Position numbers and translations under genes: made by a program. This document shows positions 32,924-35,242 of a DNA stretch of 35,242 nucleotides, in pieces (position 1 is the first letter of the stretch; every line of letters starts with the position of its first letter). The notes beneath the pieces were generated by a model. That model did not search any database. It saw only the letters and a list, made by a program, of their open reading frames with translations, and was not told the DNA's origin. The stretch is from an uncultured Pelagibacteraceae bacterium (lineage in GTDB: Bacteria; Pseudomonadota; Alphaproteobacteria; Pelagibacterales; Pelagibacteraceae), in the NCBI GenBank assembly GCA_902607525.1, contig CACLKK010000008.1, forward strand, positions 1-35,242, in the 5' to 3' direction.

Positions 32924-33613
32924 TTGAAGATTAAATTTGTAGCATTTATAGGAGCAGTGGCGTTAATGCTAAGCGCATTAACAACGTCGCTAATGGCTTT
33001 CAGTTTTGGAGTAGGAGGAAGCTTTGGTGCGACTCATGTTGAAATAGATGGTACCGAAACTTTAAAAACCAGCAGCGCAACACAAACTGCAAAAGAGGAT
33101 GCTCAAGCACCTTTAGGTTCAGCATATGCACAGATGATTGTAGGTGAAGGTACCTTCGGAGAAGGTAACGGATTTGCTATTGGTTATGAACACATTTTTG
33201 GTCAAGGGAAAAGAAGTCAAAAGACAGATAACGTAACTGACGTACGTGCTGACGAGGTATCTGCTACTGGTTCTCAATATGCAGAAGTGGTTTTCAAAAA
33301 TTTTCATAATGTTTTCGTTGAAACGCCTGGTTTTACAGTGTTGGGTCTTTATTTAAAAGCTGGATGGGCAGATATGGATATTATAACAAACGAAGACCTT
33401 GTTACTCAGGGTACATGGCCCGATGCATCATCAGATGGCCCAATGTATGGTTTCGGATTTAAAAAATCAGCTGGAGGATTTCAAGTTAAGACAGAATTTA
33501 GTTATACCGATTGGGACAAAATATCAATAAGCTCTAGTTCTGACACTGCAAGTACCATTGATGCAACTCCAGAACAATGGTCATTTAAATTTGGCGTAGG
33601 ATATAACTTTTAG
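32924..33613 (+). CDS. Outer-membrane beta-barrel protein
   Basis: A 229-residue exported protein. Starting at the TTG, the first 24 residues form a standard signal peptide (KIKF, hydrophobic AFIGAVALMLSALTTSLMA) with cleavage after LMA. The mature sequence has many alternating beta strands, and it ends FKFGVGYNF, with the C-terminal aromatic residue recognised by the BAM complex. Size fits an 8-stranded barrel of the OmpA/OmpX/Ail-like or opacity type. Base composition is less AT-rich than neighbours, suggesting high expression. Function beyond being a barrel is not determined. A terminator follows. Confidence 0.85.
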   Translation: MKIKFVAFIGAVALMLSALTTSLMAFSFGVGGSFGATHVEIDGTETLKTSSATQTAKEDAQAPLGSAYAQMIVGEGTFGEGNGFAIGYEHIFGQGKRSQKTDNVTDVRADEVSATGSQYAEVVFKNFHNVFVETPGFTVLGLYLKAGWADMDIITNEDLVTQGTWPDASSDGPMYGFGFKKSAGGFQVKTEFSYTDWDKISISSSSDTASTIDATPEQWSFKFGVGYNF

Positions 33614-33634
33614 TTAAATATAAGTTGAGCATTC

Positions 33635-33671
33635 AAAAACCCACTTGAGTAAAATTTAGTGGTTTTTTTTT
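33635..33671 (+). terminator. Rho-independent terminator after the outer-membrane protein gene
   Basis: AAAACCCACT (33636-33645) pairs with AGTGGTTTT (33658-33666) leaving one bulged C, with a 12-base loop, followed by a run of nine T ending at 33671. It lies 22 bases after the stop codon. Confidence 0.8.
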
Positions 33672-33717
33672 ACCAAAATCATTAATCTTAGAGTTTGTAA
33701 ATTTATAGACAAAAAAA

Positions 33718-34824
33718 ATGAAAACAGTTGTCAATAGTTGGAATGAGTGGGATTCATTAAAACACGTAATTTTAGGTCGTGCAGATGGGTGTTGCATTCC
33801 CCCCTCTGAACCAGCGGTTGATGGAAAAGTCCCAGAAGATTCAGATATGCGAGGTCAATTTGGTGTAAGACCAAAAGAAACTATTGATCGCGCAAATGAA
33901 TTACTTGAAAATTTTGCTAATCTTTTAAAAAAAAGAGGTATAAGAGTTGATCGTCCAACTCCACTTAATTTTAACCAACCTATAGCTACACCAGACTGGA
34001 AAACTAAAAGCATGTTCGGAACTATGCCAGCAAGAGATATAATATTAACAGTAGGAAAAGAAATGCTAGAAGCCACGATGAGCTATAGATGTAGATTTTT
34101 TGAATACCTTAATTATAGACCGCTTTTAAAACAATATTATGATGAAGATCCAGAAATGCGCCATGAGTCAGCGCCGAAACCTAGATTAACCGATAAAAGT
34201 TTTCATCTAGATTATTTGTCAGACAAAATTGGTGTTCAAAAAAGACTAGAATGGACAGCCAAAAAGTTTTTTGTAACAACGGAAGAAGAATTTTTGTTTG
34301 ATGCAGCTGATGTTTTAAGGTTTGGAAAAGACCTAATGGTTCAACACGGTTTTACAACAAATTTAAAAGGTATTGATTGGTTAAAAAGACACTTTCCAAA
34401 TCATAGAGTTCATGCTCTTAATTTTCCTGGAGACCCATACCCTATTCATATAGATGCTACTTTTAATGCACTAAGACCCGGTCTAATAATAAACAATCCT
34501 AATAGACGTTTGCCTGATGAACAAAGAAAAATTTTTGAAAAAAATGATTGGAAAATAGTTGATGCGGCACAACCAGCTCACAATAAACCACCACCTTTGT
34601 GCTTTTCATCAGTATGGTTATCAATGAATATTTTGGTTCTTGATCCAAAAACTGTATGTGTTGAAAAGAGTGAAGTTTATCAGGCCGAACAATTAAGCAA
34701 ACTAGGCATGGAAGTTGTTGAAGTTGATTTTCGAGACGTTTATCCTTTTGGAGGCGGGCTACACTGCAGTACTACTGATGTTTATAGAGAAGGTAAGTGT
34801 GAAGATTATTTTCCTAAACAATAA
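33718..34824 (+). CDS. L-arginine:glycine amidinotransferase-family enzyme
   Basis: A 368-residue member of the amidinotransferase superfamily (AGAT/StrB branch). Shared blocks include VNSWNEWD near residue 5, FDAADVLRFGKDL near 192-204, the HIDATF motif near 243-248 carrying the catalytic histidine and aspartate, and GGGLHCSTTD near 345-354 with the catalytic cysteine C350. These are the active-site motifs of human AGAT, which moves the amidino group of arginine to glycine, giving guanidinoacetate and ornithine. The acceptor here may be another amine. The protein is shorter than mitochondrial AGAT because it lacks the targeting region. No ribosome-binding site is obvious. Overlaps the next gene by 1 base. 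Confidence 0.92.
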   Translation: MKTVVNSWNEWDSLKHVILGRADGCCIPPSEPAVDGKVPEDSDMRGQFGVRPKETIDRANELLENFANLLKKRGIRVDRPTPLNFNQPIATPDWKTKSMFGTMPARDIILTVGKEMLEATMSYRCRFFEYLNYRPLLKQYYDEDPEMRHESAPKPRLTDKSFHLDYLSDKIGVQKRLEWTAKKFFVTTEEEFLFDAADVLRFGKDLMVQHGFTTNLKGIDWLKRHFPNHRVHALNFPGDPYPIHIDATFNALRPGLIINNPNRRLPDEQRKIFEKNDWKIVDAAQPAHNKPPPLCFSSVWLSMNILVLDPKTVCVEKSEVYQAEQLSKLGMEVVEVDFRDVYPFGGGLHCSTTDVYREGKCEDYFPKQ

Positions 34825-35242
34825 TGAACATTAAATCAAACTATATAAAGCCAAAGTTCAAAAAAAAAATAAATCCAAAAATAGGCTTACTTGCACTTTC
34901 AACTGATCTTACAATAGAAAACGATTTTCAATCTATTTGTCAAAAGCTGCCTTTAGATTTATTTGTAAATCGTATACATAATGAGAATCCTTTAACTAAA
35001 GAAAATCTTTTAAAAATGTATACTCAAATAGAGCCAGTTACTCAAAAAATTCTACCTGGTCAAAAAATAAATACAGTTGCCTACGCGTGCACATCAGGAA
35101 CAATAGCTATAGGAGAAGATAAGGTTAAAGAAAAAATTCAATTAGCCAAACCAGGTTGCTATGTCACAACACCGATCACTTCTGCTTTGAAAGCTTTTAC
35201 AGAGATGAATGCAAAAAAGATTGCTTTATTTACCCCATATCC
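34824..35242 (+). CDS. Asp/Glu racemase/maleate isomerase-family enzyme (partial, 3' end beyond window)
   Basis: The first 139 codons of a gene that continues past the window. The start ATG overlaps the amidinotransferase stop (TAATG), a sign of coupled translation. The motif ACTSGTIAIG near residues 88-97 holds the first catalytic cysteine of the Asp/Glu racemase superfamily branch that includes maleate cis-trans isomerase, arylmalonate decarboxylase and the ectoine-utilisation EutA proteins. The TPITSALKAFTEMNAKKIALFTPYP stretch continues the fold; the second cysteine lies outside the window. Reaction unknown; only the family is supported. Confidence 0.78.
   Translation, partial: MNIKSNYIKPKFKKKINPKIGLLALSTDLTIENDFQSICQKLPLDLFVNRIHNENPLTKENLLKMYTQIEPVTQKILPGQKINTVAYACTSGTIAIGEDKVKEKIQLAKPGCYVTTPITSALKAFTEMNAKKIALFTPY

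Noticed and set aside
32806-33656. TTGAGTAAAAT occurs at 32806 and again near 33645, suggesting a repeat around the barrel gene
   Set aside because: Eleven AT-rich bases with different flanks; one copy is part of the terminator loop. Likely chance.

Overview
The window is very AT-rich (about 30% GC by eye), densely packed, with many genes overlapping by 1-11 bases or separated by a few bases. Gene content (MreBCD/PBP2/RodA plus bactofilin, a complete set of late Ccm cytochrome c maturation genes, IspH, Liv-type ABC transport) and the compact layout point to a free-living marine alphaproteobacterium of the SAR11/Pelagibacter type. That assignment is inference from protein content and base composition; no rRNA gene is present.

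Layout. (1) 23-6048, + strand: rod-shape/elongation operon mreB-mreC-mreD-mrdA-rodA, then a bactofilin. (2) 6098-8999, +: DadA-like FAD oxidoreductase, EamA transporter, MsrB, single-domain rhodanese. (3) 8985-13012, both strands: a sulfur/redox block with SAM methyltransferase and 1-Cys peroxiredoxin (-), ETHE1-like metallo-beta-lactamase-fold protein, CysE and CysK (+), glutaredoxin (-). (4) 13099-14384, +: four small proteins, three without a recognised function and one an exported thioredoxin-like protein. (5) 14444-19425, +: a ProC-like reductase, Liv-type ABC genes (two ATPases, two permeases, no binding protein), and a 70-residue tail-anchored protein. (6) 19429-20433, -: a regulator with two winged-helix motifs. 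(7) 20533-24752: ccmD-ccmE-ccmC (+) converging on ccmF-ccmG-ccmH (-). (8) 24817-32619, -: ispH, an NCS2 nucleobase permease, a Liv-type periplasmic binding protein with a strong terminator, then an upstream catabolic operon of LLM flavin monooxygenase, AA_synth (DUF1185) protein, alpha/beta hydrolase and aldehyde dehydrogenase. (9) 32924-35242, +: an outer-membrane beta-barrel protein, an L-arginine:glycine amidinotransferase-family enzyme, and the first 139 codons of an Asp/Glu racemase/maleate isomerase-family enzyme cut by the window end.

Working together: block 1 builds the lateral wall; block 3 links sulfide/persulfide handling to cysteine synthesis and oxidative repair; blocks 5 and 8 are nutrient uptake and catabolism. 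The most unusual group is block 8, whose parts (LLM monooxygenase, chorismate-mutase-like fold protein, alpha/beta hydrolase, aldehyde enzyme, NCS2 permease) resemble the parts list of the Rut pyrimidine-degradation pathway without being the Rut operon. The second is the unexplained four-gene cassette of block 4. A 14-base element shared between the promoter of the tail-anchored protein gene and that of the double winged-helix regulator looks like an operator. No tRNA, rRNA, CRISPR array, insertion sequence or phage gene was seen, and no gene appears broken.
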